NCBI GenBank assembly: GCA_036638975.1
Contig: JAVWJP010000020.1
Span: forward strand, 1-37,036
Direction of reading: 5' to 3'
Source of the DNA: JAVWJP01 sp036638975
GTDB lineage: Bacteria > Bacillota > Clostridia > Oscillospirales > Ruminococcaceae
DNA length: 37,036 nucleotides
Part shown: positions 1 to 7,509 of the stretch, one piece after another
How the letters are laid out: the number at the start of each line of letters is the position of its first letter
How positions within the stretch are numbered: position 1 is the stretch's first letter
Translations under genes and position numbers: made by a program
The notes under the pieces: generated by a model
The model's input: only the letters and a program-made list of their open reading frames with translations
Database searches by the model: none
Told to the model about the DNA's origin: nothing

Positions 1-85
1 CAAACTGATAGCTGCCGTCCGACATTACCCTGCCGCCCAATACCGAATGGTTAAATTCTTGCGGCTTGTCGGCGTTCGCCTCCAT
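1..85 (-). CDS. Hypothetical protein, N-terminal part only (cut by window edge)
   Basis: An ATG at 85 opens a reading frame that stays open to the window edge and encodes at least 28 residues beginning MEANADKPQEF. It starts three bases after the stop codon of the gene at 89-436, so the two are probably co-transcribed. I do not recognise the family. The charged, soluble-looking start and the tight spacing resemble the small accessory genes of conjugative elements in clostridia, but this is inference. Only the first part is visible, so no function can be given. Confidence 0.45.
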   Translation of the reverse strand, partial: MEANADKPQEFNHSVLGGRVMSDGSYQF

Positions 86-88
86 CGC

Positions 89-436
89 TTACGCGACCGC
101 CGGTGTCCTTAAAAGCTCCACCGGAGCTTTTATTGCTTCGCAATCGGACAGCTTGCTGTATTCATCGTCGCCCACGATTATGAGAGTGCTTTGCTCCATT
201 TCAGTCATGTATTCGTGTATCGTTGCCGCAATTTTCACTGTCTGTTGATAAAATTCGTCGGCTTCGGGACCGACTACGTCACCCATTCTGCGGTAAACAT
301 CTCCATTAGCATTTACTCCACAGGCTGGATATTCGCCCAACTTAATTGTAAGCATTCCATTTTCGATATCCCCGGTTTCGATGCCGTCTTGACCAAGACG
401 GCGGGTGAGCTCTGCAAAATACTTTTTGCTGTCCAT
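89..436 (-). CDS. Small acidic hypothetical protein, probably from a mobile element
   Basis: This 115-residue protein starts at an ATG preceded by GGAGG at good spacing. It is acidic, with no signal peptide, membrane segment or cysteine motif that I can see. A middle segment reads LGEYPACGVNANGDVYR, and the C-terminal half is predicted to be helical. I do not recognise the family. It is followed three bases later by another open frame that leaves the window. The pair is separated from the housekeeping genes to the right by about 450 bases without coding sequence, which fits the edge of an integrated element. That interpretation is inference. Confidence 0.6.
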   Translation of the reverse strand: MDSKKYFAELTRRLGQDGIETGDIENGMLTIKLGEYPACGVNANGDVYRRMGDVVGPEADEFYQQTVKIAATIHEYMTEMEQSTLIIVGDDEYSKLSDCEAIKAPVELLRTPAVA

Positions 437-650
437 CTTCTAACCTCCATAATTTTAGTGTCACACATAATTGCAAATGCTTGTCAATAGGTTTCGCATA
501 AGTTTTTACTTTTTTTGAAAATCTGCTGATGAGTGCGCCGAAATCGCTCCCACGCATAAGGGAAGCTATCTGTCAATACTTTTTTGGGGATTTTCTTAAG
601 GATTTTCCGAAGCTTGAATCGCCTGCCGTTTTTTTGATAGAAATGAAAAA

Positions 651-693
651 AGCGGCGAGTCTTTCCTACATTTAGTAGGTCAAACTCGCCGCT
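651..693 (-). terminator. Rho-independent terminator, minus strand
   Basis: The arms AGCGGCGAGT (651-660) and ACTCGCCGCT (684-693) form a perfect 10-bp stem, and the loop carries a small inner hairpin (CCTAC/GTAGG). On the minus strand the stem is followed by a run of T (positions 650 to 646). It lies downstream of the tRNA and yebC in their direction, so it can act as a back-up terminator for them. Confidence 0.7.
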
Positions 694-802
694 TATATTT
701 GGGTGTATTCTGTTGTGATATTGGTCATTAATGGATATACGCGCGTTCGACTCCCGTCAGACGGTAAAAATAGTGTGTTTGCATCTCTCAAACTAAATCT
801 CT

Positions 803-860
803 AAAAAAATGGTCTGCACCCCCCGCAAAGCCGCATAAACACTGGCTTTACAGGAGGTGC
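803..860 (-). terminator. Terminator hairpin downstream of tRNA-Ala
   Basis: The arms 816-832 and 844-860 form a 17-bp stem on the minus-strand RNA in which all three irregular pairs are G-U wobbles. On the plus strand the same positions would be C-A mismatches, so the structure belongs to the minus-strand transcript. A run of seven T follows after six bases (809-803). It starts 21 bases beyond the 3' end of the tRNA gene. Confidence 0.75.
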
Positions 861-881
861 ATCTTTATTGACCAAACATTA

Positions 882-957
882 TGGTGGAGATGATCAGACT
901 CGAACTGACTACCTATACGTTGCGAACGTATCGCTCTACCAGGTGAGCTACACCCCC
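882..957 (-). tRNA. tRNA-Ala (anticodon CGC)
   Basis: The minus strand folds into a complete 76-base cloverleaf. The acceptor GGGGGTG pairs with CATCTCC, the D stem is GCTC/GAGC, the anticodon stem ATACG/CGTAT encloses the loop TTCGCAA, and the T loop is TTCGAGT. The anticodon is CGC, which reads GCG (alanine). The acceptor has G3-U70, the main alanine identity element. The 3' CCA is encoded. It lies downstream of yebC in the same orientation and is followed by a terminator hairpin. Confidence 0.95.
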
Positions 958-1044
958 ACATAAACGGCGCAAAGCATAGTGCTTCTAGCCGACTTATGAT
1001 ATTATAACACAAGAAAAGAGCGTTTTCAAGTATAGAAAATATTT

Positions 1045-1788
1045 TTATTCTTCATCTGGCTCATCAGGAATATCCCAGTTGTGGAATACATCTTGAACAT
1101 CGTCGTTGTCCTCTAAATGCTCTAAAAGAAGCTCCATTTTTTTTGCCATTTCTTCATCGGCAATTGCTGTAAGCATATTTGGTACCATTACAGCCTCTGC
1201 CGAAAGCACCTTGTAGCCTTTTTCTATAAGACCCTTATTAACGGTATGCACATCGTTTGGCTCGCACGAAATCTCGGCAATATCGTCCTCTATATTAAAG
1301 TCGCTTGCACCTACCTCCATACAGTCGTCCATAAGCTTTTCTTCTGAAACACCTATGTTCTCAACGATAACAATTCCCTTGCGCGTAAACATAAACGAAA
1401 CGCAGCCGGTCTGCCCCAAATTGCCGCCGAATTTATCAAAATAATGGCGTAAGTCACCGGCTGTACGGTTTTTGTTATCTGTAAGCGCCTCTACAATAAC
1501 GGCAACTCCGCACGGACCGTAGCCCTCGTACACCATGTCAACATAGTCGTTTTTGTCCCCGTCTGCCGAGGCTTTTTTTATAGCGCGGTCTATATTGTCG
1601 TTAGGCACATTGTTTGCCTTTGCTTTAGCCACAAGGTCGTAAAGCTTGCTGTTATTTGCAGGGTCTGCACCGCCCTCTTTTACCGCAACCGCAATTTCGC
1701 GCCCGATTTTAGTAAATACCTGTGCACGCGCCCCGTCGGTTTTTTCTTTTTTGCGCTTAATGGTACTCCATTTTGAATGTCCGGACAT
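1045..1788 (-). CDS. yebC: YebC/PmpR family protein
   Basis: This 247-residue protein has the usual length of the YebC/PmpR (DUF28) family and opens with its signature MSGHSKWSTIKRKK. The central segment (GYGPCGVAVIVEALTDNKNR) and the acidic C-terminus are also typical. The family is cytoplasmic. It has been described as a transcriptional regulator and, more recently, as a factor that helps ribosomes translate difficult proline-rich stretches. The start is supported by GAGAGGAAG upstream. A promoter at 1824-1852 precedes it, and tRNA-Ala follows. The neighbouring genes give no special context, so it is probably a housekeeping gene. Confidence 0.95.
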   Translation of the reverse strand: MSGHSKWSTIKRKKEKTDGARAQVFTKIGREIAVAVKEGGADPANNSKLYDLVAKAKANNVPNDNIDRAIKKASADGDKNDYVDMVYEGYGPCGVAVIVEALTDNKNRTAGDLRHYFDKFGGNLGQTGCVSFMFTRKGIVIVENIGVSEEKLMDDCMEVGASDFNIEDDIAEISCEPNDVHTVNKGLIEKGYKVLSAEAVMVPNMLTAIADEEMAKKMELLLEHLEDNDDVQDVFHNWDIPDEPDEE

Positions 1789-1823
1789 ATAATCTTCCTC
1801 TCATGTAGAAAATCTGCCTTTAT

Positions 1824-1852
1824 ATTGTAACATAGCCAAAGGGCTATAGCAA
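1824..1852 (-). promoter_or_regulatory. Sigma-A-like promoter of yebC
   Basis: On the minus strand TTGCTA (1852-1847) and TACAAT (1829-1824) are separated by 17 bases. The spacer holds a short inverted repeat TAGCC/GGCTA. The predicted transcript starts about 30 bases before the yebC ATG. Confidence 0.6.
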
Positions 1853-1882
1853 GCAAAAAATATGCTTTTTGTAAAATAGCGA

Positions 1883-1910
1883 TTGCATTTATTTTAATTT
1901 GCTTTATACT
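1883..1910 (+). promoter_or_regulatory. Candidate promoter of ade
   Basis: TTGCAT (1883-1888) and TATACT (1905-1910) are separated by 16 bases. Transcription from here would give a leader of roughly 135 bases before the ade start at 2054, longer than needed for a ribosome binding site. Confidence 0.5.
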
Positions 1911-1928
1911 TAAAAGTAATACTTATTC

Positions 1929-2000
1929 TTGTGGATTTTGCAGCTTTGCCGCAGAGAACCCATGCCATTCCACCGCCTGCGGCGGTGGAATATGACCCAC
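1929..2000 (+). promoter_or_regulatory. Structured leader upstream of ade
   Basis: A perfect hairpin, ATTCCACCGCC (1967-1977) with GGCGGTGGAAT (1981-1991), is the strongest structure. An alternative pairing, GCCGCAG (1948-1954) with CTGCGGC (1977-1983), uses part of the same sequence and excludes the first. TGTGG/CCACA can close the whole segment. No run of T follows, so it is not an ordinary terminator. It does not match the purine riboswitch core that I know. Function is unknown, and it could also be an operator in DNA. Confidence 0.4.
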
Positions 2001-2053
2001 ATACAAAAGCAATACCGATGCTAATTATCGCTAAACGACAGGAGGAGTAAAAA

Positions 2054-3760
2054 ATGGACTATCAAAAATTTAAAAAGCTCTCAAGCATGGCCTTAGGCAA
2101 TGAGCCGGCGGAGCTGGTGCTTAAAGGCGGAGATGTCGTAAATGTGTTTTCCGGTGAAATCATCACGGCTGACGTTGCCATTTGCGACGGTGTTATTGTA
2201 GGAGTTGGCAGCTACAGCGGGCTTTGTGAGTTGGATATGCACGGTAAAACCCTATGCCCCGGGCTTATTGATTCACATTTGCATTTTGAGTCGACACTTG
2301 TTACACCGCCCGAGCTTATTGCAAATGCCGTAGCCTTTGGCACAACAACATACATAGCCGACCCGCATGAATGTGCCAATGTGTGCGGTGTCACAGGGGT
2401 AGAATACATATTATCGCAAACCGAGGACGTACCCGCAAATGTCTACGTGATGATGCCGTCTTGTGTGCCCTCGGCATCGTTTGAAGAAAACGGCTGCAAG
2501 CTTTCTGCCGCACAGATGAAAGTGCTTGCAGAACACCCGCGCGTTTTGGGGCTGGGTGAAGTTATGGATTACCGCAGTGTCGTAAGTGCAGAGCGCGAAA
2601 TGTATGAAAAGCTGGAGCTTTTTAGAAGTAAAAATATAGACGGACACGCGCCGTTTTTAAAAGATAAAGAGCTTGCTGCATACTCACTTGCAGGCATTGC
2701 AACTGACCACGAATGTTGCAGCTACGAATACGCCATGCAGGAACGCCGCTGCGGTATGCAAATACTTATCCGTGAGGGCAGCGCCGCCAAAAACCTTGAG
2801 GCTATTGTACGCGGAATTGTAGCAAACAAAACTGACACTATCGGCTTTTGCTTTTGCAGCGACGACAAGCACATAGAAGAAATACGCCGCGAGGGGCACA
2901 TAAGCTACTGCGTTAAAAAAGCGATTGCGCTTGGTATTTCGCCTGTACACGCGGTGCAAATGGCAACAATAAATGCCGCACGTCAATACGGCTTAAACCA
3001 TTTGGGGGCTATTGCACCTGGCAGACAGGCAGATATACTCGTGCTTTCAAGCCTAAGCGAAATGGAGCTGCACAGTGTTTATCACAAGGGCGTTTTAATA
3101 AGCGAGGGCGGTGCGCCAGCTAAAGTTAAAGTGACAAAATGTACAGGCGCTGTGCGCGAGAGCGTGCACCTTGCACCCTTTAAAGATGACTGCCTGACCT
3201 TACGCACAGACGGCAAAAAAACGCCTGTAATAGGGCTTATTGATGGGCAGATTGTAACAAACCGCATTGACGAAGCTTTACCGCAAAAAGACGGAGTATT
3301 CACCGCAAACGAGCTTTACAATAAGATTGCTGTTTTTGAGCGCCACAAGAGCACCGGGCATATAGGGCTTGCCGCCATAAAAGGCTTTGGCATAAAAAAC
3401 GGAGCTGTGGCCAGCAGCGTTTCTCACGATTGCCATAATATTGTTGCGGCAGGTGACAACGATGCCGATATTTTAGCGGCAGTGCGCGAGCTTATGCGCA
3501 CGCAAGGCGGATATGCCATAGCCGGCGGAGGTAAAATTGCAGCTTCTTTGCCACTGCCTGTAATGGGGCTTATGAGCGACAATGGCTATGAGGAAGTAAA
3601 CTCTACGCTGCATAATATGGTAGAGCTTGCACATAAAATGGGGCTTAACCCAAACATAGACCCGTTTATTACACTTTCGTTTACGGCACTGCCTGTTATA
3701 CCGACACTTCGCCTTACGACAAAGGGGCTTTATGACGTAACACTTGAACAATTTGTGTAA
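2054..3760 (+). CDS. ade: Adenine deaminase
   Basis: This 568-residue amidohydrolase converts adenine to hypoxanthine and ammonia in the cytoplasm. It carries the metal motif DSHLHFEST (His75, His77), the segment ADPHECANVCG, and LGLGEVMDY, all typical of the Ade/AdeC family, and its length is close to the usual 570-590. The start is fixed by AGGAGGAG nine bases before the ATG. It faces the minus-strand carbamate kinase gene across a shared terminator. In this setting it feeds adenine into the purine pathway through hypoxanthine and the xanthine dehydrogenase encoded at 9043. Its own promoter and structured leader suggest separate control. Confidence 0.95.
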   Translation: MDYQKFKKLSSMALGNEPAELVLKGGDVVNVFSGEIITADVAICDGVIVGVGSYSGLCELDMHGKTLCPGLIDSHLHFESTLVTPPELIANAVAFGTTTYIADPHECANVCGVTGVEYILSQTEDVPANVYVMMPSCVPSASFEENGCKLSAAQMKVLAEHPRVLGLGEVMDYRSVVSAEREMYEKLELFRSKNIDGHAPFLKDKELAAYSLAGIATDHECCSYEYAMQERRCGMQILIREGSAAKNLEAIVRGIVANKTDTIGFCFCSDDKHIEEIRREGHISYCVKKAIALGISPVHAVQMATINAARQYGLNHLGAIAPGRQADILVLSSLSEMELHSVYHKGVLISEGGAPAKVKVTKCTGAVRESVHLAPFKDDCLTLRTDGKKTPVIGLIDGQIVTNRIDEALPQKDGVFTANELYNKIAVFERHKSTGHIGLAAIKGFGIKNGAVASSVSHDCHNIVAAGDNDADILAAVRELMRTQGGYAIAGGGKIAASLPLPVMGLMSDNGYEEVNSTLHNMVELAHKMGLNPNIDPFITLSFTALPVIPTLRLTTKGLYDVTLEQFV

Positions 3761-3854
3761 TAGTATTAAGCGGCAGCTGCACGGGCGCTTAATGCCGCCA
3801 TACATTGCAAGGCAAACCAAAACATCGTTTAATTTTACAGATTAATACAACACA

Positions 3855-3897
3855 AAAAAGCGAACTCCCTCATCAAAGACGAAGGAGTTCGCTTTTT
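3855..3897. terminator. Bidirectional terminator between ade and arcC
   Basis: A 14-bp perfect stem (3855-3868 with 3884-3897) has its GC-rich core at AGCGAACTCC. It begins with a run of A and ends with a run of T, so it can stop ade from the left and the dpaL-ygeY-ygeW-arcC operon from the right. Confidence 0.9.
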
Positions 3898-3899
3898 AT

Positions 3900-4829
3900 T
3901 TATTTAATAAGTGTGCCTGTGATGCCCGCTATGCCCTCTTTTGCTTTTTCAAGCAAGGTTATAAGAGATGAGCGCCCCTGCTTGCTCTCGGCAAACTGCA
4001 CAGCCGCCTGAACCTTAGGCAGCATAGAACCGGGAGCAAACTGCCCCTCGTCCATGTATACCCTTGCTTGCTGCGGAGTTAAAGCATCTAACCACTGCTG
4101 GTTTTCTTTACCAAAGTTTATGGCTACTTTTTCTACCGCAGTAAGTATTATAAGGCAATCTGCATCTAGCTGCTCGGCTAGCTTTGCACTGGCAAAATCT
4201 TTGTCAATTACAGCGGCAACACCCTTTAAATGGTTGCCCTGTGCTATAACAGGTATACCGCCGCCGCCGCACGCAACAACAACGTGTCCTGTATCGGAAA
4301 GAGCCTTTATGGTACTTATTTCTACTATCTCGACAGGCTTTGGAGAAGCCACTACGCGGCGATATCCGCGACCGGAGTCTTCTACCATCACATAGCCTTT
4401 TTCGGCTACAAGCTTGTCAGATTCTTCTTTGGTCATAAAGTGCCCTATAGGCTTTGTTGGGTTTAAAAACGCGGGGTCCTCAGGGTCTACACGCACTTGC
4501 GTAAGCACTGTGCATATACCACGCTCTATTCCCCTGTCTATAAGCTCCTCACGCAAAGCGTTTTGCAAATCGTAGCCTATGTAGCCCTGACTCATTGCAA
4601 CGCAAACCGAGAGCGGAGCGACAGGCTCGCCTGTTGCGCGGCTGTATTCACCCATAGCATTTTGTATCATACCAACCTGTGGACCATTGCCATGCGCTAT
4701 TATAACTTCGTGTCCGTCCTCGATTAAATCGGCTATTGCCTTTGAAGTTTCTTTTACCGCAAGCATTTGCTCGGGCAGGTTTTTACCAAGCGCATTACCG
4801 CCCAACGCTATAACTATTTTTTTGCCCAT
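3900..4829 (-). CDS. arcC: Carbamate kinase
   Basis: This 309-residue amino acid kinase family protein converts carbamoyl phosphate and ADP to ATP, carbon dioxide and ammonia. It shows the family motifs GGNALG (residues 10-15) and HGNGPQVG (46-53) and has normal length. The start follows AGAGGTAT. It is the last gene of dpaL-ygeY-ygeW-arcC, 19 bases after ygeW. E. coli has an equivalent gene, yqeA, in its own anaerobic purine cluster. No arginine deiminase gene is present here, so its likely partner is the carbamoyltransferase YgeW and its role is energy recovery from purine-derived carbamoyl groups (inference from context). Confidence 0.95.
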   Translation of the reverse strand: MGKKIVIALGGNALGKNLPEQMLAVKETSKAIADLIEDGHEVIIAHGNGPQVGMIQNAMGEYSRATGEPVAPLSVCVAMSQGYIGYDLQNALREELIDRGIERGICTVLTQVRVDPEDPAFLNPTKPIGHFMTKEESDKLVAEKGYVMVEDSGRGYRRVVASPKPVEIVEISTIKALSDTGHVVVACGGGGIPVIAQGNHLKGVAAVIDKDFASAKLAEQLDADCLIILTAVEKVAINFGKENQQWLDALTPQQARVYMDEGQFAPGSMLPKVQAAVQFAESKQGRSSLITLLEKAKEGIAGITGTLIK

Positions 4830-4848
4830 ATTAAGTTATACCTCTTTC

Positions 4849-6045
4849 TTATTTCTGCAACCAACGCTCCATGCCACGGGCTTCGAGTGCGGCAAGTGTC
4901 TTTTGAGGGTCTTTAACCTTTGATAAGAAAATCATAGCGGCTATGACATACGGCTTGTAGGAAGCCTCTTTGTAAAGCGGTGTGCGGTAACGGTCAAACA
5001 CGGTTGCGGCAACTTCGCCCTCTTTGCAGCTTACGCCGGAAATATCGGCAGGCAGGCAGTGCATATACATTGCTTTGCCGTCTTTGGTTGTCTTCATAAG
5101 TTCTTCTGTGCATTCCCAGTCTTTATGCTGTGCGTTTTGTGCCAAAAGCTCTTTTTCAAGCGCATTTATACCTGCTGTATCGCCATTGCCGTAAAGCTCT
5201 GTACGTTTTTCCATTGCTGCAAACGACGCCCAGCTCTTTGGATAAACAATGTCGGCATCTTTAAAGGCTTCTGCCATGCTGTTGACCTTTGTAAATGAAC
5301 CGCCGGACTCTTTGGCGTTCTTTCTTGCAACTTCTTCAACCTCAGGCATAACATCGTAGCCCTCCGGATGTGCCAAAACAACTTCCATACCAAAGCGTGT
5401 CATAAGACCGATTATACCCTGTGGAACAGAAAGAGGTTTGCCGTATGAAGGTGAATATGCCCATGTCATGGCAACTTTTTTGCCCTTTAAGTTCTCAATG
5501 CCGCCAAAATGGTTGATGAGATGAAGTGTATCCGCCATAGCCTGTGTCGGGTGGTCTATGTCGCACTGTAAGCTTACGAGTGTCGGGATTTGGTTTAATA
5601 CGCCATCTTTAAAGCCCTCACGTACGGAATCGGAAACTTCGTGCATATATTTGTTGCCTTTGCCAATATACATATCGTCGCGGATACCGATAACGTCTGC
5701 CATAAATGAAATCATGTTGGCGGTTTCGCGCACTGTTTCGCCGTGTGCTACCTGAGATTTTCCTTCGTCAAGATCTTGAACCTCAAGACCTAAAAGGTTG
5801 CAGGCAGAAGCAAAGCTAAAGCGTGTACGGGTGGAGTTGTCGCGGAAAAGTGAAATACCAAGCCCGCTGTCAAAGATTTTTGTGCTGATATTGTTTTCGC
5901 GCAGATAACGCAGGGCATCGGCAACGTTGAACACTGCCTCAAGTTCGTCACGGGTTTTCTCCCATGTCAAGATGAAATCGCTCTCGTACATCTTTGAGAA
6001 ATCAAGTTTGTTTAAGGTTTCAATGTATTTGTTTAATCCGCTCAT
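4849..6045 (-). CDS. ygeW: YgeW-type knotted carbamoyltransferase
   Basis: This 398-residue protein belongs to the aspartate/ornithine carbamoyltransferase superfamily. It has the carbamoyl phosphate site STRTR (71-75), HPTQ (165-168) and the HCLP motif (329-332). It is longer than ordinary ornithine carbamoyltransferases (about 310-340) and matches the YgeW subgroup, whose members have a knotted fold and do not use ornithine or aspartate. In anaerobic urate degradation it is thought to move the carbamoyl group from a ureido intermediate to phosphate, giving carbamoyl phosphate for ArcC. The start follows GGGAG. It sits between ygeY and arcC in one operon. Confidence 0.93.
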   Translation of the reverse strand: MSGLNKYIETLNKLDFSKMYESDFILTWEKTRDELEAVFNVADALRYLRENNISTKIFDSGLGISLFRDNSTRTRFSFASACNLLGLEVQDLDEGKSQVAHGETVRETANMISFMADVIGIRDDMYIGKGNKYMHEVSDSVREGFKDGVLNQIPTLVSLQCDIDHPTQAMADTLHLINHFGGIENLKGKKVAMTWAYSPSYGKPLSVPQGIIGLMTRFGMEVVLAHPEGYDVMPEVEEVARKNAKESGGSFTKVNSMAEAFKDADIVYPKSWASFAAMEKRTELYGNGDTAGINALEKELLAQNAQHKDWECTEELMKTTKDGKAMYMHCLPADISGVSCKEGEVAATVFDRYRTPLYKEASYKPYVIAAMIFLSKVKDPQKTLAALEARGMERWLQK

Positions 6046-6120
6046 ATTTTTTCTCCCTTTTAATATTAAGATAAGCTCTATGGCTTAAATTATAATTTTG
6101 TATTTGTGTTTTTTATGGAA

Positions 6121-7425
6121 TTATTCGCAGTAAATTGTAGGCAATGCAGCATAAACAGCGGCGCAGCGTACAAGGTCTTCTTTCCATGTTTTCTCGTTTG
6201 GTGCGTGTGCCTGTGCCTCTGCACCCGGGCCGAAGCCTATGCAAGGAATACCGTTGCGTCCCATTATGCTAACGCCGTTTGTTGAGAATGTCCATTTGTC
6301 TACAAGCGGGCGTCCTGTACGTGCAGCCTCTGTTACGGGGTTTGACAAGCGAACGTCGCCGTACAAGTCATTGTAAGCTTTTTTAAGCGACTCTGTAACC
6401 TTGTGGTCCTGCGGAAGAACCCATGTTGGGAAGTAGCACTCGATAGGATAAGAAAGCCCTGTCCAAGACGGACGGTCGTAATTGTACATTGTAACCTCGG
6501 CGCCGTATTTTTTGCAGGCAGGTAAATTACGAATTTCTTCAAGGCAGCTTTCCCATGTTTCGCCGGCTGTCATACGTCTGTCAAGAGAAACCGCACAAGA
6601 ATCTGCTACTGCACAGCGTGAGGGTGAAGTAAAGAATATCTCAGAGGTGGTAACTGTGCCGCGTCCTAAGAAGCGTGCTTCTTGCCACTCTTTGTTATAT
6701 TTTTCATCAAGCATTTTTACAAGACCTTTTATCTCTTTGCTGTCAGCCGCATCGTTCTCGTTCAAATCGCGCACGTTCTGCAAAATATCAGCCATCTTGT
6801 AAATAGCATTGTCGCCGCGCTCCGGTGCAGAGCCATGGCATGAAACGCCTTTTACGTCAATGCGAATTTCCATACGTCCGCGCTGTCCGCGATAGATACC
6901 ACCGTCTGTAGGCTCTGTGCTTACAACGAAAGCAGGGCGAACATTGTCCTCTTTGATTATGTACTGCCAGCAAAGACCGTCGCAGTCTTCCTCTTGAACA
7001 GTACCTGTTACGAGCACTGTATATTTATCTGTAAGTAAGTTTAAATCTTTCATTATCTTTGCGCCGTATACGCCCGAAACTATACCGCCCATTTGGTCAG
7101 AGGTGCCGCGGCCGCCTATTTCGGTTTCGTTTTCGTAGCCCTTGTATGGGTCAAATGTCCAGTTAGCAAGGTTGCCTATACCAACTGTGTCAATATGTGC
7201 ATCAAAGCCTATAAGGGTTTTACCTGTACCCATGTAACCCAAAATGTTACCCATTTTGTCTATAACCACTTTGTCAAAGCCAACTGCTTTCATCTCTTGC
7301 TCTATACGCTTAATGTGACCTTCCTCGCCTGCGCTCTCGCCTTTAATAGCAACAAGTTCGCGCAGGAACTTTGTCATTGCAGCTTCGTAGCCCTGTGCCG
7401 CTTCTTTAATTTTTGCAAAATCCAT
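6121..7425 (-). CDS. ygeY: YgeY family M20 metallohydrolase
   Basis: This 434-residue member of the M20 peptidase/deacylase family has the expected metal and catalytic residues: DAHID (His77, Asp79), Asp110 in GRGTSDQMGG, and the Glu pair at 145-146 in TVQEEDCDG. A dimerisation domain lies in the middle and a C-terminal metal histidine is in AQAHAPNE. YgeY-type proteins were long annotated as selenium-metabolism hydrolases. In the urate pathway they are proposed to remove a ureido or carbamoyl group to give 2,3-diaminopropionate. The start follows AAGGAGAG. The gene lies between dpaL and ygeW in the same operon, which fits the step before DpaL. Confidence 0.92.
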   Translation of the reverse strand: MDFAKIKEAAQGYEAAMTKFLRELVAIKGESAGEEGHIKRIEQEMKAVGFDKVVIDKMGNILGYMGTGKTLIGFDAHIDTVGIGNLANWTFDPYKGYENETEIGGRGTSDQMGGIVSGVYGAKIMKDLNLLTDKYTVLVTGTVQEEDCDGLCWQYIIKEDNVRPAFVVSTEPTDGGIYRGQRGRMEIRIDVKGVSCHGSAPERGDNAIYKMADILQNVRDLNENDAADSKEIKGLVKMLDEKYNKEWQEARFLGRGTVTTSEIFFTSPSRCAVADSCAVSLDRRMTAGETWESCLEEIRNLPACKKYGAEVTMYNYDRPSWTGLSYPIECYFPTWVLPQDHKVTESLKKAYNDLYGDVRLSNPVTEAARTGRPLVDKWTFSTNGVSIMGRNGIPCIGFGPGAEAQAHAPNEKTWKEDLVRCAAVYAALPTIYCE

Positions 7426-7509
7426 AATAAAATCTCTCCTTCTTTTTTTATATTGATTTCTGAGCCTTATTATTTACCCGCCAAAGGCGAGATAATAGCT
7501 AAAACAATG

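Larger units (their letters stand above)
437..881. other. Gene-free stretch between a putative element edge and tRNA-Ala
   Basis: No convincing gene is visible. The stretch holds two terminator-like hairpins reading on the minus strand (651-693 and 816-860). It also contains the string GCGCGTTCGACTCCCGTC near 742-759, which resembles the T-arm and 3' end of a tRNA but has no matching rest of a tRNA around it. The region just upstream of the 89-436 gene is AT-rich and contains a TTGACA on the minus strand, but I find no well-spaced -10 box for it. Confidence 0.5.

Noticed and set aside
342..557. A 71-residue minus-strand open frame overlapping the start of the 89-436 gene
   Set aside because: It has no ribosome binding site and an unnatural composition, and it shares sequence with the better-supported frame at 89-436.
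664..676. CTACATTTAGTAG also present at 8984-8996, as a possible BlaI-like operator pair
   Set aside because: A 13-base match between two AT-rich places is expected by chance at this length, and one copy is only the loop of a terminator.
868..960. A plus-strand frame with TTG start and an AGGAGG-like site, encoding about 30 residues
   Set aside because: It lies antisense to the tRNA-Ala gene, and the apparent ribosome binding site is an arm of the terminator hairpin. Such frames over tRNA genes are a known annotation artefact.
1910..2053. Purine riboswitch upstream of ade
   Set aside because: The conserved three-way junction and kissing-loop sequences of the purine class are not present.
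3765..3798. Two overlapping inverted repeats after ade (ATTAAGCG/CGCTTAAT and GCGGCA/TGCCGC)
   Set aside because: A strong bidirectional terminator follows about 60 bases later. These weak stems have no T run and no clear role.
5166..5393. Open frames inside ygeW, and similar ones inside other long genes on both strands
   Set aside because: They overlap genes with clear family motifs, lack ribosome binding sites and are out-of-frame shadows.
7469..7497. Hairpin between dpaL and ygeY (CGCC-AAA-GGCG with ATTAT/ATAAT outer arms)
   Set aside because: The stem is short and interrupted and has no run of T. The genes are clearly in one operon, so I do not call a terminator.
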